A stretch of DNA of 64,000 nucleotides from Parasponia andersonii (GCA_002914805.1 JXTB01000029.1:236436-300435), one strand, 5' to 3'. Positions 1-13,005 are shown, counted from the stretch's first letter. Notes: generated from the letters alone by a model not told the origin. Numbers and translations: made by a program.

Positions 1-3000
1 CCTTCGGTTAGCCCTCTGAGGTCGAGCTTTCACACTCGCAGCTGGTACTTCAACTATTTCATCAGTAGTTTCAGAAGTCGAAGGAGAAGAAGACGACGAC
101 TTGTCTTCGCTCTCGTCTTCCTTACCAACAACCCTCCCCAACAAAGAACCACTCTTCTTGTTAAATGGGGATGCCCTCATTTTCCTCACTTTCTTCTCTG
201 GTGAAATCCCAGAACTCTCAGCAGGCTTAAGCATATCTGTCAACAGCTTTTGCCCCAGTAAGTGAGACTGTTTGCTGGCTGCGCCTCCCCTCTTTGTTGC
301 TGCCGGAGCCTTGGGTGCCTTAGCATTTGCAGCAGCCTTCTTTCCTCCCTTCTTACCAGCTGCAGCAGGTTCGAGTTCAAAGTCCTCGTCATCGTCTTCG
401 ATATCACCATCAACATCGACATCAACAATATCTGGAAGAGTTGCAGCGGATTTCTTCTGTGCAGCAGCCCTTTTGCTGGGCGCTTTCTTCTGGACTGGCA
501 CCTGTGGAGCCTCAGCATCCATGTCTGAGAGAGTCAAACTGAGTTAGCCAAAACTTCTACCACAGTAAAGTAAGTAAGAAAATGTTGAAGGTCGGGAAAT
601 TTAGTTTATTACTTCTATAGTCCTTATAAATCTGAATTTTAGTCCTTCTACTAATATGAAAGTTCTCACTACAACTTATCAACAAAGCAACAGAACTACC
701 ATTTAAGCTCATAAAAGTAAGTTCCTAAGTGATACATCTTTCGTTTCTTGCATGTAAATCTTTAGAGTACTTATCATAATAGCACCAAAATACTATGTCA
801 AAGGTTTAGAATTTAAAGAAAAAGGAAACTTCTAGAAAACATTCACCAGCTGGTTTATCAGGAGATGATTCAAGATTGTAGGCAGCAAGTCGATCTTTCA
901 ACTCAAGTACTTCATCATCGTCGTCGTCGTCATCGTCATCAACCACCTGCTTAGAAAAACGGTAAAACCATTAGTTTCGGGGAGATAACAAACATGAGTT
1001 CTTATTCGCTTTGACATTTTCTTACTAATCCAATTCTTGTATTTTATTTCCCTTTTAGGGTAGAGGAAAGAGAACATGAGAACAGAACAGACCTTCTTAG
1101 GAGCAGCTTTCTTTGGGGCTGCTCTGGCTTTCGGTTTGGCCTTCGCTGGAGGTTTCCCTAGAAAAGCAAAAGGATATCCGCATTTTAGTACAGAGAGAAT
1201 GTCCAACACATACGAAAATAGTGATACGTATATAACAAGAAACAAGCTTTTAACTAATCCGGCTTACCAATCTCCATTGCCGAATCAAATGTTTGCGTGA
1301 TTTCTTCAACAGCTTCAGCATTGTTGGCCTTCTTAGTATTCTTCCGTGGGTTTTTCGGTGCTTGTCTAGAAACTTTGGAAACAGGTACATTCTTTACTTG
1401 ACCTTTTGCTTTCTTTCTTGCCTCCTCTGCTTGAGCATCATTTTTGTCGAGCTCCTGAATATCAGACAATATTAAATGTAGGGAAATGATAAAGGATATA
1501 CATGTATATACATATGATATTTGCAAATTAAATATACATACATCCAGCTGCGTGTCAAGAGCATCTAGATCTCTAACCCACAATGACTTTGGAGTTGCTT
1601 TCCTCAGTTCATCAACCTCGTTGTTAAGCTTATCCCTTTCAGCTAATAGTGCTTGGACCTTCTCAAGGGTCAATGTTCCAATTGCCATGGACAACAGATA
1701 CTCATAATCACTGATCCGAACTTCAGTGGCAGCAGCCTCAGCGTTTGAGTTATCTTCAGTATCTTCCGTTTCCTCAGTTGCCCCAGCCACCTCTGGCTCA
1801 ACAGACTTAGTTTTCTTTGGGAAAGGAGTGAAACCTTTCTTTTGCAACTCAACGAACAAATCAGCTCTCTTTCTGTTGTTCACAATAATCTCTCCTTTCA
1901 CAACCCCAAGGATGAATCTAACCTTGTTTTCCAATTTCAAAAGGTCCAATTCTAGATTATCCAAAAGTACTTTCTGCAGGCATCAAAAAATGGCTCTGTA
2001 AATAGCTGCAACCTACTGAATAAATGGCCAGAAATTCCAGGACCAGTATTATACTGATAAACTCACCTTTCTCTTCTCATAAAATTCGAGTCTTAGGTGA
2101 AAAAATTCCTCGAGAACTGCACGAGGAGCACAGAAAGTAAGTATAACAACATCAAAAGGCAGACAATATTAACTTAACAAACATATTCATATGAATGTGT
2201 ACTTTGTTCTGGAGTGTCGTATTTCTTGATCACGCCATTTGCATCGAACAGGTGCATGTTAGTTGTGCTTATCGAAGTGGTCAGTTTAAATTTCTTTAAC
2301 AGACCCTCTTGCTTAGCTGCCATCAAATTCTCCTCCGGCAAGTGGACCAGGATATCCACAGTACTGTGATCACTGTGTTGTGTGAAGCCCTGCAAGCAAA
2401 CATAATACGGATAAGAAACTAGTGTTCTTTTTAAGACATTTAGGAAGATAGCATAAATTGTCAAGTATTGGATCAATTTACCTCAATGAAAGGATCCTTG
2501 GCCTTCTCATTTCCTTGAGAAATAGATTCCAAAAATTCCTTGTAATCTTGAGTCCATCTACGGATTGGAAGCTCTGTTATTCTGACTGTTGTCTCATTGA
2601 CTTCCTCAATAATCCCACTAACAATGTAGCTTGCACCACCTTCCTTCGAAGATCTCTCTATAGTTCCCTTAAATCCTCTGTACCATGGATCCATTGGAAC
2701 CATTTCATCACCATTTAGCAAGCGCCTAACATTTGCAACAATATCCCTTGGGTTATAATTAGGGATGTAAGAGCTCCAGCCAGTTCCAATACCCTCACTA
2801 CCATTGACAAGAACCGTTGGAATGATTGGCATGTACCTGTAGCAGGGAACCACATGTCATCAATTTGACCATCATCCGTTAAATAAATTAAATTCTTGCA
2901 ATACATCAGAAAAAGTAAAAATACCAAGTAGGCTCAATAGATTGCCCATCCTCGTCCATGTAGTCAAGAAGGATGTCATCATCCTTCGGGAAAAGGGACC

Positions 3001-6000
3001 TTGTGATAGGAGAAAGGCGGGTATATATATAACGAGCACTTGCATGATCTTTTCCTCCCTGAAAAGATGATGATCCGTTCAAATGTATTAGCAAATAAAT
3101 AACTGTACAAAATTGTAAAACATACCAAGATCCACTAGAATTTTAGAGGTGGCGTAGCTCATTTACCAGGTTACGTGTGCCAAACTGACCATTTGGCATT
3201 AGAAGATTGATGTTGTTACTGCCCATATAATCCTGTGCCATTCCAATGATGGTACTAGCAAGACTCTGCTCACCATGGTGGTAGGCTGAATGCTCAGATA
3301 CATAACCAGAAAACTGAGCAACCTTTGCTTCTTTAACAAAGTTCCTCTTGAAAGAACAGAAGAGGATCTTCCTTTGACCAGGCTTCAAGCCATCAACCAT
3401 TGAAGGAATGGACCTTTGTAGATCCGCCAAAGAAAATAGTATAAGTTCCTTATGAACAAAGTCACTGTATTTTATAAGCTTCTCCTTTTGATCCAGGTGA
3501 GTACCAGGCTGAGAATTGAGGGGGAAAAAAGGTTAGAACAGTGCTTTAGCAAATCACAAAGGCAAATTTTAAAATTAAAGTTTCATACCTCAAACCTACG
3601 GAGCCAATTCTTTCTCTCTTCTATCTTCTTCTTACTAAACGCAAGCTCAATTGCCTCACCATCTTGCTCATCTGCCCACATGAAATCTTTCTTGTGCATG
3701 CCCAGATTTTGAAAATACTCCCTTCCTTCTTTCGACGTGCTTGTTCCCAACCCCTAAAAAAACAGAATATAAATGACCACATGAAATACCAGAAAACCTT
3801 GAAGCTCAAAAGAATGCTATGATTCTAGCAGGTTCCTTACTCACGCAAGTTGAAAACACAGACCTTATAGTACTTTATGGACCAACCACTTGCATTTCCC
3901 CTCAAACTTTCCTTCCATGCTTCGTACTCGGGCATGGTATAAAATGCTAATTCCTTTCCATTTTTGTTAGTTGCCTGTGTAGTCAATGGAACAAAAGTTA
4001 GAAGCTGCATTTCCAAAATGTATTCAATTATAGTTTAACTCAACACGCGGAAGTTACCAAAGAGACCAACCTTCACAATAGGAGTAATAAATTCCACTAA
4101 GAAAGATGGAATTTTCAAAAGTGATGGCCAGAAAGAATGAATGAAATTAATCAACAGACCCTTGATATGGGAACCATCATGATCCTGTACAAACATTAAA
4201 GATCAGCAAAGAAGTAATGCACTGTTTCTGTAGAATAATCAGATGAAATGGGAAAGCCAAAACTAGAGGAGTCGGAGGAAACAAANNNNNNNNNNNNNNN
4301 NNNNNNNNNNCTTAAAGACTTGACGTTTGTGTATTCCTTATCCTGCTGCAGCCCAAGAATCCTCTTGATGTTCTTAATTTCCTCATTATCTCTCACCTGA
4401 GTCGCGCTGGCTTCCCTCACATTGAGTAATTTACCCCTCAATGGGAAAACACCATAATGGTCTCGACCCACGACAGAGAGCCCCGCCATCTATATGTACT
4501 CAACTAAGTCAAAACTCTTGAAAATGTAATCTGGTAACAAGTTCAGATTCTGAATGAACCTATTGTTGTATCGAAACAATTTAATGACTTACAGCAAGAG
4601 CCTTGGCCGAATCTCCTTCGGTCAAAATCAAGGTACACTTATCAGAGTTCCTTCCTCCAGCTTCATTGGCATCCTCCAGCTTATGGATATTGTGAACCCT
4701 CTCTGTTTTAGTTCCATCTGTTTTCTTAAGATCCTTGTTCTGCTTGAAACTTGCCCACGAGAGAAGGCTATCCACAACTCCAGATTTCGCCACTGAGGTT
4801 AAATAGTACACATGAATTAAGGTAAAGAAAGTAATGATAATTTCAAGTTACTAGTACGTAGCATCTATAGACAAGAGCAAAGAATTCCCGAACCTTTCTT
4901 TAAGAACTCTGGTGGAAGTTCACATTTTGACCCAAAACTGCTTGGACGAATAGTAAGAGTTTCTTTAGTTTGAGAATCGAAAGCAGGATTGTCAATAAGA
5001 GCATTGACAAAAACCCATAGATAATTCTTCACATTGTGGGCTTTCAAGTTGGCATTCTTGTTCTTCTTATTTACAACATTCATCACATGATTCGTGATCT
5101 GATTCGTAACGTAATCCACATGAGTTCCACCCTTGATTGTGGCAATCGAATTCACAAAGCTAACCTGGTGAAAAGAAAGAAGAAAACAATCCCAATGAAT
5201 CTTGTTAGCTACAAATGCACAGCATAATCCAAATACCTTTGATTCACATGAAATTCAAAATACCTGTTGAAATTGGCCATCACTAAGGCTCACACAAACC
5301 TCCCACCTATCGTTAACCTTCTCTATAATCCTGAAAAATTGATCAGACCTATAAGCAAAACAATCTACCAATTCAAATTATAAAATGCATAGTCACTAGT
5401 TTCACAAGAAGAACCTCGGAAGAGAAGAATCAGCAGATTTACGGGCAGACTGCAAGTAGAGATCAACATAATCTGTGAATGATTTCACAGGAACCCGTTT
5501 TCCATTTAGCTCTACTTTCACAGACTTTCCAAGGCACCCGGCCAAATCAAAAACTCTCTTCTTCATCAGTGCAACAACATCTTCTTCCAAATGAGTCATG
5601 TTAAATTTGGCCAAATCGGGCTTAAATGTCACCTTGGTCCAGTTCTCACTCTCCTTGCACTTGGTGATAACCGGATCGCTTTTCTTCCCCATGTTATTAG
5701 AGAAAACCTTCAAACCAGCAAGAGCCAAATCAAATCAACTCGTTTTTCACTAAAACTTGATTTAAACTACCTCAATAAATCCTAATCAAGAAAAGAAATT
5801 CAAAAACAGCTGGGCCTAAATTAGGAAGCGATTTCTTCTCCCATATTATTGGAAAATACATTCAAACCAAGAAGAACCAAATCCATTGAACTTACAGACT
5901 AAACCCTAAGTTGAATAACCTCAATAACAAATACTCCCAAATTAGGAACCGAAACAGTCTAAATCTTCAAACGAACAAGAACCAATTCAAATCAAATTGT

Positions 6001-6719
6001 ATATTAAACCCCAATTTACATTTCCTCAAAACCCTAATGAAGTAAAAAGAACTAATAAATTAGGATATTATAAACAATCACCGGTCCAAAAACCATAAAA
6101 TCGACCAAGTGTTTGATCAGGAGTATACCTGCTTGTACTTCTTCAGGCGCTTTCCGTCCGCGGTTTCGATGACAAACTCGGTCGAGAAGATGTTAGTGAG
6201 CTTAGCCCCATACCCATTTCGTCCACCGGTGGTTTTCTTGACATTGTCGTCATAGTTACTGCTCGTCAAGAGATGCCCAAAGATCAATTCAGGGACATAG
6301 ACCTTCTCTTCCTGGTGAATCTCCACGGGGACTCCATCGCCATTGTTGTAGACGCTGATACAGTTCTGCTCAACATCGATCACGACCTTGACGGAATCCA
6401 TAGACGGATCCCTCTGCTTGTTATCGGCGGCGTTGACGAGAATCTCGTCGAAGATCTTGTACAGCCCCGGGACGTAGGTGACGGAGCGGTGGACCATCTC
6501 GTCGTTCTGGTAGACCCAGAGAGTCTGGGTGTGCTTCTCGATGGACCCGATGTAGGTGTCGGGTCGGAGCAGAATGTGCTCAAGCTGAGACTTCTTCTGG
6601 TACATTTCTTCGATCGTCTTCGCCGGTCCACCGCCTGCCGCGGCGGCATCGACGGTCGAAGCCGGGGCCATGTTGGCGTTGTTGCTGCTCTGGAGAGGGC
6701 GCTTCTTGTCGACGGCCAT
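1..6719 (-). CDS. TOP2: DNA topoisomerase II (19 exons, 3' end off window)
   Basis: Homodimeric type IIA topoisomerase that passes one duplex through a transient double-strand break; nuclear. Exons read on the minus strand with GT-AG borders and consistent phase: 6129-6719, 5415-5707, 5264-5330, 4894-5164, 4593-4792, about 4311-4489 (lower edge in an N gap), 4071-4184, 3864-3974, 3589-3753, 3167-3508, 2925-3058, 2482-2836, 2203-2389, 2067-2116, 1542-1973, 1268-1454, 1093-1157, 847-946, 1-524. Exon 1 has the GHKL ATPase motifs (EILVNAADNK, GGRNGYGAKL). TOPRIM shows EGDSAKALA, PLRGKLLNVREAS and DHDGSHIKG. The catalytic Tyr lies in GGKDHASARYIY, codon 3029-3031 after its partner Arg. The C-terminal tail is Lys/Ala/Pro-rich and acidic, with nine Asp in a row at 847-946. 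About 1,466 codons are visible, close to the usual plant length, so the stop should lie just left of the window. Start is the ATG at 6719, preceded by an in-frame-independent 5' leader. Confidence 0.97.
4286..4310. other. Assembly gap (25 N) inside a TOP2 exon
   Basis: A run of 25 N follows the codons for K-S-L on the minus strand. The missing sequence should encode the conserved RYGHLMIMTDQ stretch of the TOPRIM domain plus a splice donor. That needs at least 31 bases of coding sequence, more than 25, so the gap length is not real. Confidence 0.95.
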
Positions 6720-8968
6720 GGTGTGAGTGGCTTTTTGGATGAAAAGTTTCGACTCCTGAAGGATCGTTGTAGAGAGAAGAACGTGGATTTAGAGTGAGAA
6801 AGGAGGAAAGAGACAGTGGGAATCTATAGCGAGGGCCAACGGTAAAGTGGGGATTTGAATTTGAATTCGAAGTTTGGGCGGTATGTTATAGAAACTTTTG
6901 GGCCCTGTGGAGTTCGAAGATAAAACGGTGCGTTTCACAAGTACAGATTTGAGCTGGCCCATTGCAGAATGGGGAACGAATTAGATTAGTAACATTTTAT
7001 TGGACCAACTAATTATTATTAACAACCATTTTCATTGTTCTAATTTAAACAATTTTTTTTCATTTTTAATTTTTCAAACAATCCGTTTTTTATTGTCATT
7101 TTCCACCCTAATATATTCCAAAGCATAAGTTTGCTTGCTAAAATAGTAGTTAAAGGAATATAGAAAATTTGTTGTTAACTCTAATTCATGTTCACTAAAA
7201 AGCCGAATCGGCAACTTAAGGTCTATTTGGAATGACTTTTACTTTGAGAAGTAAAAGTATTAAAAGACTTTATGAGATTTAAAAAGACGTTATGAGATTT
7301 CAAATGTGTTTAAAAACAACTTTTGGACTCTAAATTTTTTTTAGAAACTACGCCAAATATGTCCTTACTCTTAATCCCCGAGATGACTATTGTATAATTT
7401 TATTACATTCCTAAGCACCTTTTTATGAACAAGAATGAATAACTGTACATTTTAATTTTATTTTTTTTGGGTTTTATAGCAAAATGACCTAATTTTGAGC
7501 TCATTTAAGTGTAAAAAATGTCATTTTTTTTCCAACATTGTATCAAAATAATTGGTATATTAGTGACTACATTAAGCGTAAAATATGATGTATCTCAATA
7601 TAACGAAAATTTGTAAAAATGAAGTATAAAAAAGGATACACACATTAATTTCCTACTTTTTTTATTTTATTTTCTTAAAGAAAAAACGCTTCACGTGCAT
7701 CCCTCCTCCGAATTAAAGAATATGTTACTAGATTAGTAGATTTGTTCATAGGAGAAAGAGCACTTGGTGTAAACCCCACTTCCGAACTAAATTAAGAATA
7801 TGTCGCTCCAACTTGCTAATTAGTATTTAGTAGATTTCATTCGTTTATTAGAGTCCAAAATCACATACAAATTAACAACTTAATAGACATGTTCATGTCA
7901 AATTTTGAAGTAGGTGTCACACTTTTGTTGGTGTGTGTTAACGCACCACTAGTGCTATAGATTTGCTCTAACAAAAAAGGAACAAGTATATTAATGTACT
8001 AATCTTTTTAGATTAAATTTAATTCTCTTTGATGTAGTAGTACTGAAGAATGTTCCAATTGCTAGGATTCTTTAGTTAGTGTTAGAAGAAAAGGATTAAA
8101 GTACTTATTAGCTAATGTTTATCTTATTTTCTTTTTTTTTTTTCCCGTCAAATAATAAAGATAATAAAAAAAGTGAAAAACTTAACCCCACGTTGTTCTA
8201 ACCTCCCTTCATTAGTTGCACCTATTGCAAGTGCAGCCTTCCTCTCCAGCCTTGGTATGTTTTTCTCTTCTTTTAAGTTCCTAACTTCTTAACTTTGATC
8301 TTGGAATGGGCACGGTTCCTGAATTTTTTTTCTTCTTGTTTCTGGGGAATGTTGTCTCTTGATTTTGTAACCTTTTTAGTTTAATTAAAGTTTGCACATA
8401 AAGTTAATCTACATCCGCATACAATCATTCTTCCATATTTTTCTCTGTCTACATGAATCATGCATTTTCTTTATTTTATCTTATACATCAATAGTTTTGG
8501 TTTTTGAAAAAATTACTAAAGTTAAAAATCTTTTTTATCATATATAAGTACATGGGTTGCATTAATAGTACTAGTGTAACGTAGCATTTAATACTCAATT
8601 ATTTGAGTATGAGATGATGATAGTTTTTGAGGAGGAAAAATGAATACCAAAAAAAAAAAAGGAAGGTAAAATTCAAATATAGCATTTTATTGATCATACA
8701 TTGGATTATTGGAGCATAATAATACACAATTAACAATTTATTTATAGGATTTTTAGAACTTTGCTAGATTGACCTTGTGATGAATGGAGATAATCTAGAT
8801 CTACCCCGTGTGATAGCTAATAGCTATAGATCAAATTTTATGAGAACACTGAAGACCCTGTTGTTATATGAATATAAGGTTTAGTTCGTATAAATTAGAA
8901 ATACAAAAGTAGAAGATCTACGTATAGACTTCCTCGCTCTAACATGAGCTCTTTGTATCATCTTAGTC
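6720..8968. other. Intergenic region between TOP2 and D1
   Basis: Contains the divergent promoters of TOP2 (minus) and D1 (plus). Apart from the MITE at 7219-7364 it is AT-rich with homopolymer runs, and I see no supported gene. A possible 5' leader exon of D1 with a GT donor lies near 8220-8255, but this is only suggestive. An upstream ATG at 8944, 25 nt before the D1 start and out of frame, opens an 87-codon frame overlapping D1. Confidence 0.6.
7219..7364. mobile_element. Short PIF/Harbinger (Tourist)-like MITE
   Basis: 146 bp bounded by imperfect terminal inverted repeats (AGGTCTATTTGG on the left, GGACATATTTGG read from the right) and flanked by TTA on both sides (7216-7218, 7365-7367), the target site typical of PIF/Harbinger. 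The inside is AT-rich with no coding capacity. Confidence 0.55.
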
Positions 8969-11032
8969 ATGGAACTACCTATCCCGGAAAAAATAAAGAA
9001 ACTATGGGACATATGGGACCTTCGAGGCTGTATTATGCTGAGCCTCTTCTTACAGGCTTTCTTGGTGTTTTTTGGGTCAATGAGGCAACGCAACAAGAAC
9101 ACATTGCTTCTCACACTAATCTGGGCAGCCTACTTGCTAGCCGATTGGGTTGCAGCTATTGCCATTGGTTTGATTACCCAAAACCAAGGCGAGGAGGAAG
9201 CTTATGAACATCCCAACTCCAGGGGAATGTTCGATCAAGACCTTTTCTCATTCTGGGCTTCGTTTCTTTTGTTGCATCTTGGCGGCCCTGATGCCATTAC
9301 TTCTTTCGCTCTCGAGGACAACGAGTTCTGGCTTAGGCATTTGTTCGGACTCCTATTGCAGGGTCTGGCCGCTGCTTATAGTTTCTATTTGACACTTCCC
9401 AAAAACAAGTTATGGCCGCCTACGCTCATTGTGTTTCTTGTGGGAATTATTAAGTATTCGGAGAGGACAAGAGCGTTTTATCTTGCGAGCTTGGACCACT
9501 TTGGACAGACTGCATTGCCAAATCCGCATCCTGGGCCTGACTATGAAGAGGCTTCGACGATCTACTCTTCGAGGCTGCTTCAATTTTCAACAGAGGAAGA
9601 GATGACCGCGATGATGCCAAGCAGAACAGGAAGCACTTCCTATGATCCTGATTTTGATTTTGATAACCTCACGTTACAAGCTTCGGATCAGATCAAACTG
9701 CTGCGGGTAGCATTTAAGCTTTTTGAAAAGTTCAAAGGACTAATTGTTGGCTTTTACTTGACCACCAAGGATCGAGAATCGACCAGAAGTTTATTTCTGA
9801 AAGTTGATCATGAATGCGCTTTTAGATTGATTGAGTATGAGCTCAGCTTCATGTTTGAGGTTCTCCACACCAAGGTGATCGTGGTGCGCCAAAAAGTTGG
9901 CTACATCCTTCGCCGTTTTAGTTTCTCATCACTGTTGGGTTCCTGCCTATATTTTTTCTTTGTTGATAAGCACGGATTTGGTAGGTTTGAGAACGCTCTT
10001 ACTTATGCTTTGCTCATTGGAGCCATTGTCCTTGACACCATATCCGCCGTTAGGGTCATTGTTTCTGACTGGACCTTTGTAGACCCTAAGAACAAATGGA
10101 CGAAATATGTTCCTGCAATTATTTTAGAAAGAAACCGATGGTCGAGGTTTGTGTACCAATATAACATGATAGACTACTGTCTCAATGAACATCCATGGGT
10201 TGACAAATTGGCCCGCTATATTCATGCTTCAGATTTACTAGTCAAGATGAAAATCATGTTGTTTTCAACTTCATCTGAGGTCGACGGAGATCTGCAGAAG
10301 TTTATTTTCGATGATCTGAGAAAGAAATCTGAGGATGCAACCACTTTGAGGGAAGCAATGGAAGCATGTCAACAAAGAGGTGATGCAGCTCTTGCTAGAT
10401 ACGTAACTACTGCTTTTGCTAGCTATATCAAACTAAAATGGAGCATCAGCGAGTTTCAATATTCAGAAAGCGTACTTCTGTGGCACATAGCTACCGAGAT
10501 CTGTTGTTTAGACCAAGAGCCAAGCAATGATGGAAGAAAAGATGCTAAAAGGAAATGCAAGATCGTATCAGATTATATGTTTTATCTGCTGATCATGCAG
10601 CCCGCTATGTTGTCCCCTGTTTTGGGCAATTGGTACCTTGTGTTCCAAGATACTTGTGCCGAGGCCAAGAGGTTTTTCAACAAGTACTCTATATCAGATC
10701 ATTCCGAGGCGATCAAGAAGATGAACACAGTGAAAACAAAATTCAGACCAGCAGCCGTGAAAGGAATTAAGAGCAAATCTTTGTTCTTTGATGCATGTAT
10801 CCTTGCACAACAACTCAAAAGATTAGAGATTGATAAATGGGAGGTAATGGGTCTAGTGTGGGTGGAGTTCATGTCGTATGCCGCCATTAACTGTAGACCC
10901 ATTATACACGCACAGCAACCAAGTAAGGGTGGAGAACTTTTGACTTTCACTTGGTTGCTAATGAATAATTTGGGTTTAGGTATGCAATTCTCAGAGCAGC
11001 AAGCTGGAGCAAAAATGGTGGCAGTAAAGTAA
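8969..11032 (+). CDS. DUF4220/DUF594 multi-pass membrane protein (D1)
   Basis: Single-exon gene for 687 residues. The N-terminal two thirds match DUF4220: hydrophobic segments near residues 21-40, 46-68, 98-118, 130-150, 154-168, 325-340 and 352-372, and the family hallmarks LADWVAAIAIG, HLGGPDAITSFALEDNE and LPNPHPGPDYEE. The last 80 residues are the DUF594 block (KSLFFDACILAQQL, WVEFMSYAAINCR, SKGGELLTFTWLLM). No biochemical function is established for the family; it is plant-specific and often occurs in clusters. A paralogue of equal length, D2, lies at 35622. The start was chosen because MELPIP aligns with D2. An out-of-frame upstream ATG at 8944 overlaps the start and could reduce translation if transcribed. 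An NLR gene follows 3.3 kb downstream on the same strand. Confidence 0.9.
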   Translation: MELPIPEKIKKLWDIWDLRGCIMLSLFLQAFLVFFGSMRQRNKNTLLLTLIWAAYLLADWVAAIAIGLITQNQGEEEAYEHPNSRGMFDQDLFSFWASFLLLHLGGPDAITSFALEDNEFWLRHLFGLLLQGLAAAYSFYLTLPKNKLWPPTLIVFLVGIIKYSERTRAFYLASLDHFGQTALPNPHPGPDYEEASTIYSSRLLQFSTEEEMTAMMPSRTGSTSYDPDFDFDNLTLQASDQIKLLRVAFKLFEKFKGLIVGFYLTTKDRESTRSLFLKVDHECAFRLIEYELSFMFEVLHTKVIVVRQKVGYILRRFSFSSLLGSCLYFFFVDKHGFGRFENALTYALLIGAIVLDTISAVRVIVSDWTFVDPKNKWTKYVPAIILERNRWSRFVYQYNMIDYCLNEHPWVDKLARYIHASDLLVKMKIMLFSTSSEVDGDLQKFIFDDLRKKSEDATTLREAMEACQQRGDAALARYVTTAFASYIKLKWSISEFQYSESVLLWHIATEICCLDQEPSNDGRKDAKRKCKIVSDYMFYLLIMQPAMLSPVLGNWYLVFQDTCAEAKRFFNKYSISDHSEAIKKMNTVKTKFRPAAVKGIKSKSLFFDACILAQQLKRLEIDKWEVMGLVWVEFMSYAAINCRPIIHAQQPSKGGELLTFTWLLMNNLGLGMQFSEQQAGAKMVAVK

Positions 11033-11392
11033 TAATATCAATAATTCTATGGGGACAATTAGGGAAAAAAAACAAAAATGATAGGGGCAATAAAATCAGA
11101 GATTTGTAAGAAAACAAGGAATAAATAACCTCTCTTTACATCTCTTTTAAATTACACTTCTTGTTATGTTGGTGAGATTGTATCTATGAACTACATGTAT
11201 TCTTATAGTAAGTACTATTTCATTCGGAACCTCAATTTCAAACGATTCTTTTACACTGTTTAATCTATCTAACGCTTATCTATTTGGCTATCACCTTATT
11301 CTTCTCCTAAATAAGTATTTGCAATGATCGAGTTGACTCGACGACATTAGTTGCGCAATTGATCGAATCGTACAATGGCTATACAAATTAGA

Positions 11393-11573
11393 TGGAAGTT
11401 AAAGTTGATAATGCTTAGCCAAGTAGTGATAAAAATTGGACAACATATTTTCAGAACCTCTTTTTGTTTTACGTAGGATTATTTGGAAGTTAAGTTGATA
11501 ATGCTTAGCCAAGTAGTGATAAAAATTGGGCAACATATTTTCAGAACCTCTTTTTGTTTTACATAGGATTATT
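11393..11573. repeat. Two-copy 91-bp tandem duplication
   Basis: Two adjacent near-identical units begin with TGGAAGTTAA at 11393 and 11484 and run through CTTTTTGTTTTAC and GGATTATT. Only a few bases differ (for example GGACAAC versus GGGCAAC). Non-coding, about 0.4 kb downstream of D1. Confidence 0.9.
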
Positions 11574-11899
11574 TCCTGATATGCTACATGATAAAGGAAA
11601 GTTTCATTTTCTCAAGTTTTTCCATATTTTTTTTGTTTTCCCCTAAAAAAATAAACAGTAGCTCTATTATCATCCCTTTTTTTCTTTCCCCACCCTCCTC
11701 CTAAATACATTCTTCTAATATTTTAAAATTTCTTTTCACATATTTTATAAATTTATGTTACGTACAAAAATACCTCTTGTTAAATATTTCTCTAAATATT
11801 TATTTTTCTAACTCCTAATACCTTACAATAAATTAGTTTTTAGATTTTTTTTCTCCTTTTAGAAATTAAAACAACAATATAAATTGATAAAATTAATGA

Positions 11900-12180
11900 T
11901 TTTTTTTTTTGTTTTATAACTACACAACTTATTGGTTCCTAGACCAAAAAAAAAAAGTTCTTGGACGGTAGTTCCCCCACCAAAAAAAAATACAATTAAT
12001 TCCCAAATCAAAAAGAAAAGAAAAACTGACAAGAAAAAAAATACAATTGGTTCCCAAACTAAAAAAGAAAAAACTTATAAGAAAAAGTCCTAAAACAATT
12101 GGTTCCCACCTCTTCCTCCCCCCCAAAATAAACAAAAAACTGTTGGTTTATGAAAAAAGAAAAAGAAAAAACACTTTAAA
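11900..12180. repeat. Degenerate purine-rich tandem repeat
   Basis: About four irregular repeats of a unit resembling ACAATTGGTTCCCA followed by an A/G-rich run. The minus-strand frame at 11929-12135 is an artefact of this low-complexity composition. Confidence 0.6.
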
Positions 12181-12695
12181 ATAAAAATATAAAATCTTAA
12201 TTTTATTTTTTAAAAAAATTTTGAACAAAGTATCATATGGAATGTGCCAAGATTATTTAATATTATATAAGGATATTTGTATCAATTTATAAGAGAATAT
12301 TTTTATAAATAAATAATTTATTAAATAGAGTGGGGAAAGGAAAAAAAAAAAAAAGAAATAATAATAGAGCCACCCAAAAATAAATTGGCAGGTACGGTTC
12401 CTGAGTCCAATCTCCGTAACGGGGAAGATCCAACGGGCTATTGAAAAGTCAACATCGCCTATTAGAATACTTTAGATTATTTTGCCATTTATAAAATATA
12501 TTATACGTAGGAAGCTTAGAGCAACCTCTAGAAAAGTCTTGCAATTTGTGCAAGTTGGCATACACCGATTGATTGAAAGTTGGTTAACACACCGATTCTA
12601 CAATTATAAATGTGGGACTTGGTTTGGGTCTTGTAGAAAATTCATGGCATGAAAAGCGAAAAGAAAAAGAAGAATGTTAAATAGAAAGAATGAGT

Positions 12696-13005
12696 TAGAA
12701 CTATAAATATGGGCTGAACTAAAAGGGTCGGCTGCAACATTTAGGCCTGAGGCTCAACTTGCCTTGTCGGATTGGACCGTGGTAGTGAGTAAGTTGGGTC
12801 GGCCCGTCCCGATAGCCCATTAATTAATTTTTTTAATCATTTTTGTAATTATTATTAAAAAAATAATATTTTTATGAATTAATACTGGGTTGAGCATGTC
12901 TGGCCCAATATTTATACCATAAACTATATGGTCAGGATTAGGATGGGTCTTTTTTTTGCAATTTTAGGCTAATCCGATCCCGGGTTGCCCATATTTACAG
13001 CTCTA
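12696..13005. mobile_element. Nonautonomous hAT-like element
   Basis: About 310 bp with 19-bp terminal inverted repeats matching at 17 of 19 positions (TAGAACTATAAATATGGGC on the left; TAGAGCTGTAAATATGGGC read inward from the right). The interior has GGTCGGCCCGTCCCG-type blocks common in plant elements ending in TAG(A/G)GCTGTAAAT. The 8-bp flanks (AATGAGTT and AGTGAGAG) are only partly alike, so a clean target duplication is not demonstrated. No coding capacity. Confidence 0.6.

Noticed and set aside
6273..6797. 174-codon plus frame opposite TOP2 exon 1
   Set aside because: Complement of a GC-rich, conserved exon; no family resemblance.
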